The notes: generated from the sequence alone by a model not told the origin. Shown: positions 33,504-46,088, numbered from the stretch's first letter. The stretch is DNA of 64,000 nucleotides from Brachypterus glaber (GCA_958510825.1 OY294047.1:49025365-49089364), one strand, 5' to 3'. Numbers and translations are program-made.

Positions 33504-33629
33504 AAATAATAAATTTTTAATTAAATATTAAACATTTTTTACAACTTTTTAATAAATAGTTTTTTTATAAATAATCCCGTCAATATTTTACTAATCCTTA
33601 TAAACTTGTAGCTTTGTTTCTTTTATATT

Positions 33630-33773
33630 ATGAAAAGTAAGAATTTAGATTTAAAAAGCAACAAACCAGTCCAAAGATATGTTTCTGATCAATTTAAAAT
33701 AACTTGGGCATATACTGATGCTGGACAACTGACACTAGTCAAAGAACTAAAACTCAAAAAATTCTTAACTTAA
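33630..33773 (+). pseudogene. Decayed i-type lysozyme fragment
   Basis: A 47-codon reading frame contains QFKITWAYTDAGQLTLVKE, aligning with PFRITRAYWVDAGKPTMAKE of the intact gene 150 bp upstream; the DNA also matches (GATGCTGGA, CAT ATT/ACT region). The cysteine-rich N-terminus and the whole C-terminus are gone and the GDVCGP motif is now YVSDQ, so it cannot fold as a lysozyme. It indicates a former tandem pair. Confidence 0.75.
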
Positions 33774-33866
33774 AAAATTCTCGTTCCAAAGTTACGGACA
33801 CATATAAACAGACACAAAAAAAGTCAAATAAATAAGTATATTTCTATAGCAATTAAACAAAAAAAA

Positions 33867-34679
33867 TAGTATATTATTTACCAAGTGAGAGAAGTTTAAC
33901 ATTTTTGACCTGCGTCAAATTTCGGGATGAGCGCGCTAGCGCGAAGCCCGCAAGACGCGGTCTAAAATGTTAAATCTTCACTCATGTGGAAAATATAGTA
34001 TTTTTTTCACTACAAGTACAATTAATTAGCTATTTATTTATTTTACTAAAATTTAATGAAAAAGCTTATAAATTTAAAATATCACGCTAGCCGTTCGCGG
34101 CCATTAAAAAAACAAATGAATAACATGACATTTCTAGCAGAAACCTGCTAAAATTATTAAGTTAGAAAGTGTTTCCGTGTTAAGTGTAATAAAATATATA
34201 AAAATGGAAAGTGAAATGCAAAGTGATGATTCTGGTACTCCCCCAGAAATAAGGGGACAGGCGAAAACTGTGAGAGAGAATCTATTGCCTCAAAAATCAA
34301 TATATGGGGGTTGTACCTCTAGTAATCTATGATCCTTACGGTAATATATTGGTTGTATAATCTATGGTTGAATATGATGGACCAATGATTTTCACTTTTC
34401 GAAGTGTTTTTTGTAAAACATTTTTTATAGGTACTAATTTAGTTAATATTTTTTAATTTATCATGCAATAAATAAATTTGGTGCCTAAAGACACTTGTAA
34501 ATAGCAATTTGATTTAATAATTAAGTGAAACGTCAGATGCCAAAAACAGCTGAATAAAAATTCATTATTAACCATGGTGCAATTTCATTATTTTTAGAAC
34601 CTCATAGGTAGAGAAATAATATTTCTACCAATGAAAAGAACGGTAATAAAGATGTGCTTTTAGGCTGGTGGTGAAAAAA
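33867..34679 (+). mobile_element. Family D element, copy 1
   Basis: About 810 bp, also at 47,157-47,790 (shorter) and 59,308-60,123. Starts AGTATATTATTTACCAAGTG, ends GGCTGGTGGTGAAAAA. It has a GC-rich inverted core (GCGCGCTAGCGCG, near 33,930) and, in this copy, a 42-codon ORF at 34,204-34,332. Superfamily unknown. Confidence 0.7.
34204..34332 (+). CDS. Short ORF inside family D (possible captured or remnant exon)
   Basis: 42 codons: MESEMQSDDSGTPPEIRGQA, then KTVRENLLPQKSIYG and TSSNL. Codon usage looks coding-like, and the NLLPxKS phrase recalls the start of insect tyrosine-recombinase-like (Crypton/ZMYM-type) proteins; this is recall, not proof. The 59.6-kb copy is frameshifted after MESEMQ, so the peptide is not conserved as such. 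Confidence 0.35.
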   Translation: MESEMQSDDSGTPPEIRGQAKTVRENLLPQKSIYGGCTSSNL

Positions 34680-35383
34680 TATTGTTAAAATTGTTCAAAT
34701 ATGTACGAAATTTAAATTTATTTTACTAATTTATTAAATTGAACGGAATATATATTAAATTTAGATAGTAATTAATTAAATTACAGACTCAGAATTTTCA
34801 TTAAGTGGGATAAAATAAGAAAAATTCATGAAATTAATTTCGAAGTAGACATAACTCTTGTCTTGAATTACGAACAATACGCATCTTTTCAGTAGGCTGT
34901 GAATTATGAAAACTTTATAAAATTACCTACATCAAAAGGATAAATTTATAGATAAGAAATTTTATTATTTATAGAGTCTTGAATAAAAATCAAAATGAGC
35001 AGTCTAAAGAGATAAATAGGCTGGAATATAAACAATGATTTTATTATTTTTAGATCTAAGTGTCCAAAGTACCTACTAATTTAATTTTTTTTCTTCTTTA
35101 ATATCTTTATTCTTCTTATTTTCTTTTTTTCTCTTCTTGTTCTTTTTGGCTTGTAATGTATAACTTAAATATTAGTTCAAAATCCGATTAATTTTAAAAG
35201 TTTTTTATGACAAAACTAGATGCTATAACTAGAATTTACCTTTGCCAAATAATAATTTGATATTAGTCCTGTCAAATAAAGAGAAATTCCTATGTTAAAT
35301 TGCAATAAATGTACACGGGCTGATATACATATTTAAATTTTAATATATTTTAAAGGTTAGTAGTACTAAATACTACCAAACCA
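34680..35383. other. AT-rich spacer
   Basis: No gene or clear repeat recognised. Confidence 0.35.
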
Positions 35384-35611
35384 AGCAAAAAAATGAGCCC
35401 ATGAGTGCCTTTTCATAGCAGATTCATGTTCAGCATTACAAAAAACATAAAAATAGGTGGGTCTCAACCCCAACACAGACAACTTTTTTTTTGAAGGCCT
35501 TCATAAGGCTTACCAAAAAAAAAGTTGTCTGTGCTGGTGTGAGACTCACCTATTCTTATGTATTTTTGGATCTGTAATAAAAAAGGCATTTCATGAGCTC
35601 AATTTTTTGCT
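35384..35611. mobile_element. TIR element with nested hairpin, 228 bp
   Basis: Ends AGCAAAAAAATGAGCCCATG and complement of AGCAAAAAATTGAGCTCATG. The inner arms (TAGGTGGGTCTCAACCCC; CAGACAACTTTTTTTT) form a hairpin. A single-ended relative follows at about 35,653-35,790 in the same orientation as the left arm. Confidence 0.65.
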
Positions 35612-36600
35612 ACACTGAATTAATATGAGATTTTAAACATTTTAGGCAGTTTTTTCAGTGTAGCAAAAAAATGAGCCCATGAAGTGCCTTTTTATGATAG
35701 ACGAATGTTCAGCATCCCAAAATACATAAGAATAGATTGGTCTCAACCCTATCACAGACAACTTTTTTTTTTTGTGGGCCTGTGTAATTTTAACAAAAAA
35801 ATAAACCTTTGTATTTACTGAGATGTAAGTTTATTTACAATATTGTTTTAGTATATTTTTATACCATAGTATAAATAAATTTAAAAATATCTTCTTCATA
35901 CTAAATTAATTTTTATGGTCTGAAAACACGCTGATAAGAAGCGACACAAAAATAATTTTCGAAAAATATATATTTGTTCTCGTGTTTGTTTATCAAACCG
36001 TGTATAATAAATATGTAATTGTGGGGCCGTTTCGGTTTAAAAGGGAGAGAAAACTGTAAATATATTTAAATAAAAAATAACCCAAGGAAGTGTTAAGGTT
36101 AATGTGTCGCTTAAAGGGGAATGGAAATGAATAAAACACTAAGAAGGCTAGGACAGTTTCCAACTAAATTCACAAACATGTAAAAAAAATGTTTTTATTT
36201 AGTGTCCAGAAAATAAACTAAAAATGGTACATTTTCACCGAATTTACTTTCTCGCGAAAAGTTTCAGAGTTTTAAAGTGTTGATTATTTAGCTGTTAGAT
36301 ATTTTTGTAACCATTTTCCATTTATTTTCGGTCAGTATAAAAAAGTAACCTGCAAATGTAAAAATTCGTCTTCCTCAAAATTGCAAAAAAAAATATTTTC
36401 CGGCCTTATGCGATTTTTCCAGTGAAAACTAGTATTGGAAATTTGTTATTTTGTAATTTACTATTATAAATATCACAAGCAAAATTGTCAAAGTTATTTT
36501 TGAGAAAATCAAATTTTTCGATTTGCAGTAAATTAACCTAATTTGGTAGAGTAAAGAAAAATTCAGAAAATCCTTCTGAGTAATCCCCTAATAAGTTTAA

Positions 36601-36860
36601 GTTTGTTTTTATGTTTGTTTGTTTTTAACCTCGTACTATTCTACTTAATTAAGCATCCCCTAAGTCCAGGACTTGTGTGGGCTAGTAGTAGAGGGAACCA
36701 CCAGCTTTAATTGACTTTCGAACCAATATATTAAATTTCAATTATTAATTAACTGAAAAATGCATTCGGCACCAGTGAGGTTTGAACTCACGATCATTGG
36801 CTCAGTGTCAATGCTATATCGATGCCTTAGACCGCTGAGCTAATTCTCCCATTCTCCCAT
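36601..36860 (-). mobile_element. tRNA-derived SINE, copy 2 (head type Y)
   Basis: Minus strand: GGGAGAATTAGCTCAGCGGT (A box TAGCTCAGCGG), later GAGTTCAAACCTC (B box), then the same body and AAAC-type tail as copy 1. The head differs from copy 1 in the A-box half and middle. Confidence 0.8.
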
Positions 36861-39764
36861 AAAGTTTGGTTTTAATCTGTTAAATGGTATGGCTTGTAAC
36901 CCTTTCGAAGGACGGACCGACGGACGGACAGACATTGAAAATTCAGTTATTCGGAATGTATAGTCTTAAAACGTATAAATCATCAAAATCTGGAAATTTT
37001 TTATATTCGCTAGTCGGCAAATTTTACCTTTACCACGCCCATAAGAGGATAGGCGCTGACTCCGGGAGGCCCGGGGGCCATGACTCCCCTGGACTTACAG
37101 CAGTAGGGCTGGGCCCCCCTTGGAATATTGTTTATTCTTTTAAATCATAAAAGCTTCACAACTTTTAACTATATTTTAGTCCGTTTTTCATTTAATAAAA
37201 CTTTTATGTATTTTTTTTTATCCCTGGGATTTTAAACAAAAAAGTCCTAAAGTATATAACGTGACTTAAATAACAAGCTTGCCTAAACGCTTGGACAGAT
37301 AATCAAGTAACTTGCATTTTCCTGGACTTAATTTAAAATTAAATTTCCAATTCAGAAAAATGTGGGGTGAGTCCTATTTTCCTAAATTATTCAGGCTGAA
37401 TACCTGTTTTTCTAAAAATAAAAGTAACCGCTTTAATTTTTTGTCACATTTGCCAGATGGTTAAATCATCCAAATCCCACATGATTGAAGGAGGACACTT
37501 TTGCCTGCCTTTCTTTCCCTTTTAGACATGCCATATTAAAAATATATTTGAAAAAAATCAAATCAATATTTATAATGAATTTTTATATTAATTTTTGTAA
37601 ATATTAAAAAAGTGTAAACCTGTATGTATAAAGATACTTGTACATGTGCATCTTAGGGTGGGAGTGAAAACTTAATTTTAAAATTTTTAATCCTGTAAAA
37701 TACTGAATAAAAAATTGGGATTGAATTAAGCTTGAATAACTTGAATAAGATTGAAATAAACAAAACGAACCAAATAGGTGGACGTATATATCAAAATTTT
37801 GAATTAATTTCGAAAAAAACTGGTATAGGGGGGTTTTGAGGTCGCTGATTACAAATCTGATAATTTATTTTCAGAGTATGGCGAATCTAATATGGGAAAC
37901 ACATATTCACAATTTTTATTATATTCCCGGTCTACTGAATGCGCATGCGCAAACTTTAAATTAACCGCGAAATTAAAATTGACCGCGAAATTAAAATTGA
38001 CCGCGAAGTTTAAAAGAAAGAAAGGAAATTTTCTTAATTACCCTGCTTAAAAAGATCACACACCTTTTTGCTCATATCTTGAAAACACGAAGAGATACCA
38101 CAAAAATAACGATAAAAGCGACCCCCTAGGATCCCACACAAGTCCATTTTCAATAACTTGAGGACATGTTCCCACTGGGAACTTCCCAGTGGGAATGTCC
38201 CCAAGATGATTGGAGGAACTAGTTCCTCTAGGCTAAAGCCTCCAGATATCTACGGCTCACCATACCAATCCGATAATGTGTATCGAATTAGCTGACCAGT
38301 AAGTTAATTACTAGTTATTACTAGTAGTATATCCTTGTAAAGACAGCTGCCTTTTAATACTAGTATTCCTAGAAGGCGACTTTATTCATTTAGAAAATTT
38401 ATTTAGTGGTAGGAAATAACATGTGGTGCCACCTATAGCATAACGCTGTCAAGTGCAAAATACAGAAGCCTGTACTATTCCTCAATCGGGTACCGGGCAA
38501 CATTTGCTATTTTACGTTGAAGTCACATATGACATCATTTAATGATTTAACGTAAAATGTATACACCTCATGACAAACTCATTACAAACTCATAACATGA
38601 TCACAAAATCATGAGATGTGCTCATCATGATGTTCGTATGAGTACAAAACGTGGAAATCATAACATGATGCTCCATGATCCTTTGCTCTCATGAGGCCAC
38701 ATGAGTTCATGGATGTTGTCAACGGTTCGCAAATTTTTAAAATCCTTATTTCCACTCTAATGTATCTGCGTCAAAATAAAGTTTATTAAAGTTCATTTTG
38801 CAAATTTATTACTGTGCTTATATTTTCTAAATTTTAAAAGAAAAATGCTCAGTTATGTAATATTTTTAAAGCGGTGTATTTTAAAAATAATTGCAGCGAT
38901 TTATTTCTTAAACGAGTCCTATATCGTAGGTACGCTAAAAGTGGATTGCCTTTTGAAACAAATCCGCAAAAAAGCAAAAAATAACTAATAACTAGAAAAA
39001 CGTTATTTTCTGCAAAATCAGCGAACATTTTAAGCTTGTAAAATATCGTATGTACGTACCACTGTGATTTCTAGTTATAGCTAAAACATAATTTTATACA
39101 CGTAGAGAAAAATCGTTATAAAATCAAACAAAAGTCATACTATTTGAAAGAAAACCAATATGTTTTTGCTCCAACAGTTGTTAATTCAAAAAGATATTTT
39201 TTAATTTTATAAGCCATTGTAAAAATAAAAATATTCATTGTAATTTTAAAAATATTTCCTTTTAAATAATTTGTAAACTTGTAAATGATTTGAATATAAA
39301 ACTGCTTATTTTAAAAAGAATTCTTTTAATATATTGATATTTTTCAACAATATAAAGAGAAATATTATAATTTTATTAAGAAAACATTAAAATAAGAAAG
39401 TAAGGGACAATACTTTTACTTTAAAGTGAAAAACGGTTTGGTGTTAAAATTATTTTTTTAAATTAATATTTTTCATAACTAAAACGTATAGTTACTACTT
39501 TTAATATTTTAAAAGGCAATTTTTTTAAATTAAAATAATTTCTTATTGATTTTACAAGATGAGATTTTTCTGAGTGTATAAGTACTATTATTTTAAAGGG
39601 ATTTATTTTATACTATTTTCCGAGAAAAATGTATAAAATTGGATCCAGATATACAATGAAAAGTTAAAACGAATTTTAAATAAATTAGTAATTCTAACAC
39701 ACCAAACACAAAATAATCTAAACGCTTAATCCAAAAAACAGTATATCATATATGGTGTCATTTC
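36861..39764. other. AT-rich spacer with small repeats
   Basis: No gene recognised. It holds a 17-bp direct repeat, GACCGCGAAATTAAAATT, about three times (37,963-38,010), a hairpin with arms near TTCCCACTGGGAA (38,162-38,200), and a CATGA-rich stretch (38,573-38,715). Confidence 0.45.
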
Positions 39765-40432
39765 GTGAATATATTTAATGCTACGCATTTCATTATATAC
39801 TATTCACAGTTAATAGTATATTGCATTTTCCCAAATACTTTTTCCAAAATACAAAAAAAATTTAAAATATTAAAACAAAAACTTTTTATTGAATAACAAA
39901 AGTGTTAAAAAAAATATTTTCTTTTTGCCAAAAATTAAAAAAAAATTGAAAAAAAAATAAAAATTATAGTTTTTTAATTTTTAAAAAAAGTTTAACCCCC
40001 ATTACTTGTTTGTTTTTATGGGGATTACTTTCAAATTTGGTAGAATTGATCCTTATAATAAAAGTAATTTTTCCTGAAAAAGATACGTTAATCGGAATTT
40101 TCTTTCAGGTTTTTTTGATTTTTTAAAAAGTTTAGCTCCCTATAACTTATTTGTTTTGATAGAATCACTTTCAAAAACAATAGGGATCTTCCCCTTATAG
40201 AACTTGATTTTTCCTAAAAATAAAAAAGTTGATCGGATTATTCGTTCTTGAGTTATCCTGTCTACAAAAACGTGACACCGGACAGACAGACGGACATTTT
40301 TAATTTTTTTTTCATGAAACAAATTTGTATCCAAGAATTTTTTGTCTAGGACGATTTTTAAAAATTTGAAAAATTCGATACTACCGTATAATACGATTCT
40401 AGCACAGGCGCTGTGAATAGTATCATAATAGA
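39765..40432. mobile_element. Family A TIR element, copy 2
   Basis: Left end ATTATATACTATTCACAG, right end GCGCTGTGAATAGTATCATA, with shared GGACAGACAGACGGACAT inside. The ORF crossing its right end (minus, 40,140-40,550) is not conserved and is taken as chance. Confidence 0.65.
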
Positions 40433-40572
40433 TAGTACACGGAGTCCGTCTTTCAGTAGTTCTTGTAAATGTTTTATGAACTTTTTTTCTTGATAATTTT
40501 TTATGAACTATGAAATATGGCCCGCGTAAATTTACGTCAATCTTTCCCACATGTCAGTTTAGTACCAGTTTA

Positions 40573-40844
40573 TGTTTGTTTTGTTTGTTTGTTTGTTTTT
40601 AACCTCGTACTATTCTACTTAATTAAGCATCCCCTAAGTCCAGGACTTGTGTGGGCTAGTAATAGAGGGAACCACCGGCTTTAATTGACTTTCGAACCAA
40701 TATATCTAGGGAGTACGCCTTCGCCAAATTTCAATTATTAATTAACTGAAAAAGGCAATCGGCGCCAGTGAGGTTTGAACTCACGATCATTGGCTCAGTG
40801 TCAATGCTATATCGATACCTTAGACCGCTGAGATAATTCTCCCA
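40573..40844 (-). mobile_element. tRNA-derived SINE, copy 3 (head type Y)
   Basis: Near-identical to copy 2 over the head and body; its tail is (AAAC)n, about four units. Same orientation as the others. Confidence 0.8.
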
Positions 40845-41316
40845 TAGCTTACATATTTTGAAAATTCTAAATTTATTACCTATTTGAAATTTCACTGTAC
40901 ATGAAGATATATTTTGCTGCCAACATTGAAAGATTATTGATACTTATCTTTCTCTTGCATTTCCCCCCTTTTAATTAATTCGATCTTTTATTATTAGGTA
41001 CCCAGCTGTAATGAATAAATCTTTGAAATTAATAAAGCAATTGTTTCATTGAAAATCTACAAAGAACACATTGAAATGTATATAATGCGCCTGCTTTGAT
41101 TTAAATTGAAAATTTCAGCAGTTTGGCAAAATAGGGCAAGATAGTAACTATAGTAACGAATTATGATGTATTTCGACTATATAGATATTTAAATTCAGGA
41201 ATTTTATGATAAAATGGGAGGGTTTAGTGTAAAAAGAAAAAAAAATATTATAATAATTTTTTATGGTACATATAAATATAATATACAGGTTGTTTATTTA
41301 TAAAACACCCTGTATA

Positions 41317-42356
41317 ATATCGTCGGCTTACAAGTAAAAGGCACAAAGTCACGTTTTTGCAAAAATGAGATTTTAATGGCACTGTAATTAATTTTTGATG
41401 ATTTATGTATAGGTAAACCGAACTAACTTCTAGCTGGACTGCCAAGGGAGTTACCCACTATACAAAACGCACCAATTCGATTTTGATTAAAATTTTATCT
41501 GGCAATAGGCACTAAGTCACTTAGTGCACTTAGTGCGTTTTACTTGTAGATTATTTTAAATGTTTCTGCACAAAGCGACTTTCTAAAAAGAGTTAATTTT
41601 TAAAAATATGATTAAGAAAATTAAGCAATCTTTGTTTTATTTATAATAATATTTTTATTATAATTAGAAATAGCCGAGATATAGACAAATAATTGAAGAG
41701 GTGCAGATTTTTATAAAAAAATATAAATAAAAAAAAACTAACTTATAGATTTTTTAAATTTTGCTCTTAAATCCTTGGTTACTATATAAATAACAAGAAT
41801 ATAAAAAAAAACTAAAGTTCGCGGCAATTTTGGAAAACATGCCTTAGAATTGGACCGTGAAGTGTTTTATCATTAATAATGATTCATTATAATTATTGGC
41901 TTTAGGAGATGCTTCTTTGCCGGCACAGCCGATGGCTTCTGAAAACTGGCATAGTAAGCAGTTCCATATTAATACTAATTAATTATTATTATTAATTTTG
42001 GAAACGTTCTTTAAACAATCAAAAAGTCGAAACCCTTCTTTTAAAAATCTAATTAAAAGTCCAAACGAAAATTTATGTAAACAACTTGTTTTCTACTTAA
42101 AGTTATACATTACGTTTAATTAATAGAAGGGTTTTAATTTTAATTAGTTGTTTTTTATATTATTTTATTGACTTAGTGCTCTTTTATTTAACTGCAAATG
42201 GGACATTATTATGTCCAAACATGTCATTGCAATTTGCGGTAGTTTTTTTCCAAAAACAATTATTACAAAAAGTAAAAAAGAATAAAAGTTTAATTTGTCA
42301 ATATCTCAAAACCATGTTTTTGGACTTAGTGCTCTTTACTTGTAAGCCGACGATAT
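41317..42356. mobile_element. Family I TIR element, long copy (1,040 bp)
   Basis: Same ends as 16,376-16,774, but with about 590 bp extra between 41,583 and 42,170. The extra part carries a small exon-like segment at 41,906-41,953. Either this is the fuller element, or it has taken an insertion. Confidence 0.65.
41906..41953 (+). CDS. Candidate 48-nt linker-type exon
   Basis: GGCTTTAG precedes and GTAAGC follows; phase 1 to 1 as in the lectin linker exons. It would read GDASLPAQPMASENWH and is GC-richer than its surroundings. It could be a distant lectin linker exon or a chance or captured segment inside the TIR element. No lectin-domain exon was found next to it. Confidence 0.2.
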
Positions 42357-42700
42357 AATATTTATGTTTTTAACTGTATAAGGCTAAAGCTCAAGCTTGA
42401 CATAAATTTTGTTATTTTTATTTTTCAAACATATATGAATGTACGTATAAGACTTTCTCATTTCGTTTACATAAACATAATAATGATAAAAAAAATTTCG
42501 AATTATTTAAAAAAAAAACTACTTCTAAAAATATATAAGAACATAACTATCTATAGTCTAAAAACTCTTCTATGGTTAAAAGCATTTGTCAATTAAAAAC
42601 TTTTTGCCTAGTTTTTGGTTGAGGATACTAGTAGTTTTTATTACACATTGTGACATTGTTATTGTATTGTATATTTTCGAATATATTAATTTTTTACATT

Positions 42701-42879
42701 TTGTTTAACCTCGTACTATTCTACTTAATTAAGCATCCCGTAAGTCCAGCACTTGTGTGGGCTACTAGTAGAGGGAACCAATTTATAGGGAGTGTTCGCT
42801 TCACTTACGCCTTCGCCAAATTTGAATTATTAATTAACTGAAAAAGGCAAATCGGCGCCGGTGAGAATCGAACTCACGC
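42701..42879 (-). mobile_element. tRNA-derived SINE, copy 4 (truncated)
   Basis: Body and tail as in the other copies; the head is cut inside the B-box half (GCGTGAGTTCGATTCTCAC), matching head type X of copy 1. The 5' part of the tRNA-like region is missing. Confidence 0.75.
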
Positions 42880-43553
42880 TATTTTGGGTAGTAAACTCGT
42901 CAAATACGAAATTTTATAAAAAATACATTTGAAATTCTAAAATATAAGAGTAAAACTAATAAAACATGTTTATGTATTAAGAATGTCACAGACATCAGGA
43001 GTTTTTTACACAACCTTTTAACACTGAAATTATTATGTGAACTATTTCTAGTAGAAATATTTTCTACTCCTTTATTAGATATTTTTTGAGTTATTCTTTT
43101 GATACCCAATATACTTTTTAGCTAAGCCCCTTCAAGTATATTAAATTTAATTAAACCCAAACAAAAAGCCATTTTCTGAAGTATTTTCTTAGTGAACTGA
43201 ATCCTATAGACAACAATCTTTGGACTACATAAAGAAAATAAATTTTAAATCGAATTAATATTAAAGGAGCTTATTATTAGACTCTACGCAAGGAACGGGA
43301 AAGAAATCGACGAGTGTCTCGGAATTTAAGCCAAACAAGCATAATATTAAGATTTTGCACACTTAAAGATGTATAAAAAATACTTTTTTCTACGACTGCT
43401 TTAGAATGTAAGCAAATACACATACTTTTCAAATACAGAATGAATCCATTCTAGCTCTAGATACGGTATGAATATTCCATATCAAGTGTTAGAATGCGCA
43501 CATGTAGTGCCATCTCTTGTTTATAAAAGAAAAAAACTGTAGCAAAATTAGCG
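42880..43553. other. AT-rich spacer
   Basis: No gene seen. Ends in an A-run that leads into a (TA)n tract. Confidence 0.35.
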
Positions 43554-43572
43554 AAAAAAAAAAAAAAAAAAA

Positions 43573-43575
<3 letters not shown>

Positions 43576-43616
<41 letters not shown>

Positions 43617-45854
43617 TATATTCTTATGGCGTACAAGGTGAGCTCCTCCCATGCTAAAGTTGCGGCTAAAGTGGGCTCCGCGGCAAGGTGAGCTCCGATA
43701 CACGGAGCCCACTTTGCCAAACGCTAAAAATATCGCCAAACATCTTATTTTAAGGTGTAGATTCATTCTCTAAAGTTTCAGCTGGACTCCATTTTGGTCG
43801 CTATCATGAATATGTATACTTTTTTAGTTTGCGTGTATATTATTAGATGGCGGCAATTGTAAACCTTAATATACAGCTTTGGATACCTTCAGCGGTCAAC
43901 CTGGAATCCACTACGCTTGGCAATGCAGCATATGTATATTTTATACACCTAGCGGTTATGGTAAACTCATATAAATAAAAGTGAATCTTTGACGGCTTAT
44001 AATAATGCAACAAGAAAACAACACTCTATTTTATTTGCCTAAACTAGTAATATGAAAATACGGATCATTTATTTTGCTATTTAGTGCATCATTGTGTTCT
44101 CGGGTGGGATCATTGAGTTCTCGGATGGGGTAATTGAGTTCTCGGATGGGATCATTGAGTTCTCGGCTCGGCTCGGAGGAAAAAAACTATTTTATATAAT
44201 AGGCTGACTGAAATTATTGTTTATTACTTGCAAAAAGTATTACATAAGCATGGAGAGCCCCAAATAAGCTTTTATAAACCAAGAATTGAGATCCCAGTAA
44301 CTTTGAATACCTATAGCAAATAAGTTGGGCTCCTTAGTCACGTGATTGATGTATATCTTTCGAAAATATATTGAATACCTATCTAAATACCTTTAGCAGA
44401 TAAGTTGGGCTCCTTAGTCACGTGGTTAATGTATATCTTTGGAAAATCTATTGCTCTAGCGTTTAAGTTGAGCTCCATGGAGCTTGATCTAGCGATGCAT
44501 CGACATTCTCTTTTTAGTCACGTGACTATTGCAATGGTTCTCTGTTATTTGTTATTAAATTGTCTAAGAACGTAAAGAAATTTTTTAAATATGTCGAAAA
44601 GAAGTAAGAGAATATTGCTTTTGGCCACAAGTCAAGCTTCCAGATGTAAGTATTAAAAAGTTACTATATATTTTAAATCAAATACGAAGTAAATAAATAA
44701 ATATTGAGCAAAATTATAATTATCTACATAATATTATTACAACATAGAGTAGAAAAAAGCGGGAGAAGGAGGTTCAAGGTCACGGTTCGGCTAAAAATCG
44801 GATATTGATACTTGATTTCTGATTGTTTTTTATTAAAAAAGTAAAATAATGCAATTACTTTCCCCTAGGAAAACCTTTTCATTGTTTTTTTACGTTTCTG
44901 GAAGTTTTATATCCAAAAAAGGTCTACGTTTGCAATAAGTATAGAAAAAATTTCAAAAAATAATTTGAAATTGAAATTCTTATACATTTTAGTTAATAAG
45001 GAGTTGAAAAAATAAAGATTTGTAACATTTTTATTTTATGTTTTCAAATCATTTGATATCCTAGGTATCACTGAGCGTTAATGGGTTAACCCATTAGCGC
45101 CAAGATTTTTTGTTTTCTAATTTTTATTTTATTTTTTGTATCAAATCAGTTGATACCGCTTATACTATTTACAGAGCCTGTGCTAGAATACTATTATACG
45201 GTAGTTTTCAAAATTTTTCAAAAATCGCTTGGAGCTAGCGACTTAAAATTTGGTATGCAGATTTATTTCTTATATTATCTTAGACAAGTTCGTATTTGAG
45301 CAAAATCGGTTGGGGAAGGGGAGTAAAAGGGGAGGTTATATTTTTTTGTTCGTATTTTTTATTATTAACAATAGAAGAAAAATTTAAATAAAACTACAAA
45401 AAATATGTCATTATCATTTTTTGGTTATAATTTTTGTCATTACCTCTCTCTCCCCAAAATGTACCATAATGTTTCTGGACATAATCTATTTTATAAGAAA
45501 GTATTCTCGCTCATTCGAGACTATCTGGGATTTGAAACCCATTTGTCAAAAATGAGAAACGCTAATCTCGATCATTTCAGACTAAACATATTGCTGCTCA
45601 CCGTCGCCCTAATCAATATTTTATTTAAAAAAACATGACAACACCGCAAGGAGCCCAGGTTGCTTAAAATACCCAATACACGGAGCCTGCTTTGCCGATA
45701 GGTATGGTAATACACGTCAAAGGAGCTCAACCTAACCGCTACATGTATGGGATCCCGTCTTGTACTTTATGTGTATAGTGGTATACACGAAATATACACA
45801 AGGACTCCACCTTTCACTCTATGTATAACGGAGCTCACCTTAACCGCTATCTGA

Positions 45855-45916
<62 letters not shown>
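43576..45916. mobile_element. Element bounded by (TA)n on both sides with inverted subterminal motifs
   Basis: (TA)n at 43,576-43,621 and 45,856-45,916. Just inside, AAGGTGAGCTCC (left) and GGAGCTCACCTT (right) are inverted. The left half has repeated GTGAGCTCC/GTTGGGCTCC, the right half the complement GGAGCTCA/GGAGCCC. It also contains a 21-bp tandem repeat (44,089-44,165) and a 79-bp repeat (44,307-44,453). The only longer ORF, 45,405-45,638, has no recognisable family. Confidence 0.6.
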
Positions 45917-45918
<2 letters not shown>

Positions 45919-46088
45919 CCATGAAATATTGTATAATTTAATGCAATTTAAAGTTTTACGTTAAAATTACATAAAGTTTATTAGTTTGTCTTAATATTTG
46001 GCCAGTTTTTTATATATTTAGTTTAAAAAATTAAAACTGCTCCATCTATTTAATTTATATACTATAGCCTGTTAAGTATTGTAGTATT

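Noticed and set aside
33930..33960. GC-rich palindrome GCGCGCTAGCGCG as a possible regulatory site
   Set aside because: It is an internal part of repeated family D and is found in two copies.
40140..40550. A 136-codon minus-strand ORF
   Set aside because: It crosses the border of a family A element, and the equivalent frame is not kept in the other copies.
45405..45638. A 77-codon ORF inside the (TA)n-bounded element
   Set aside because: No transposase or other motif seen; kept only as a note in that element.
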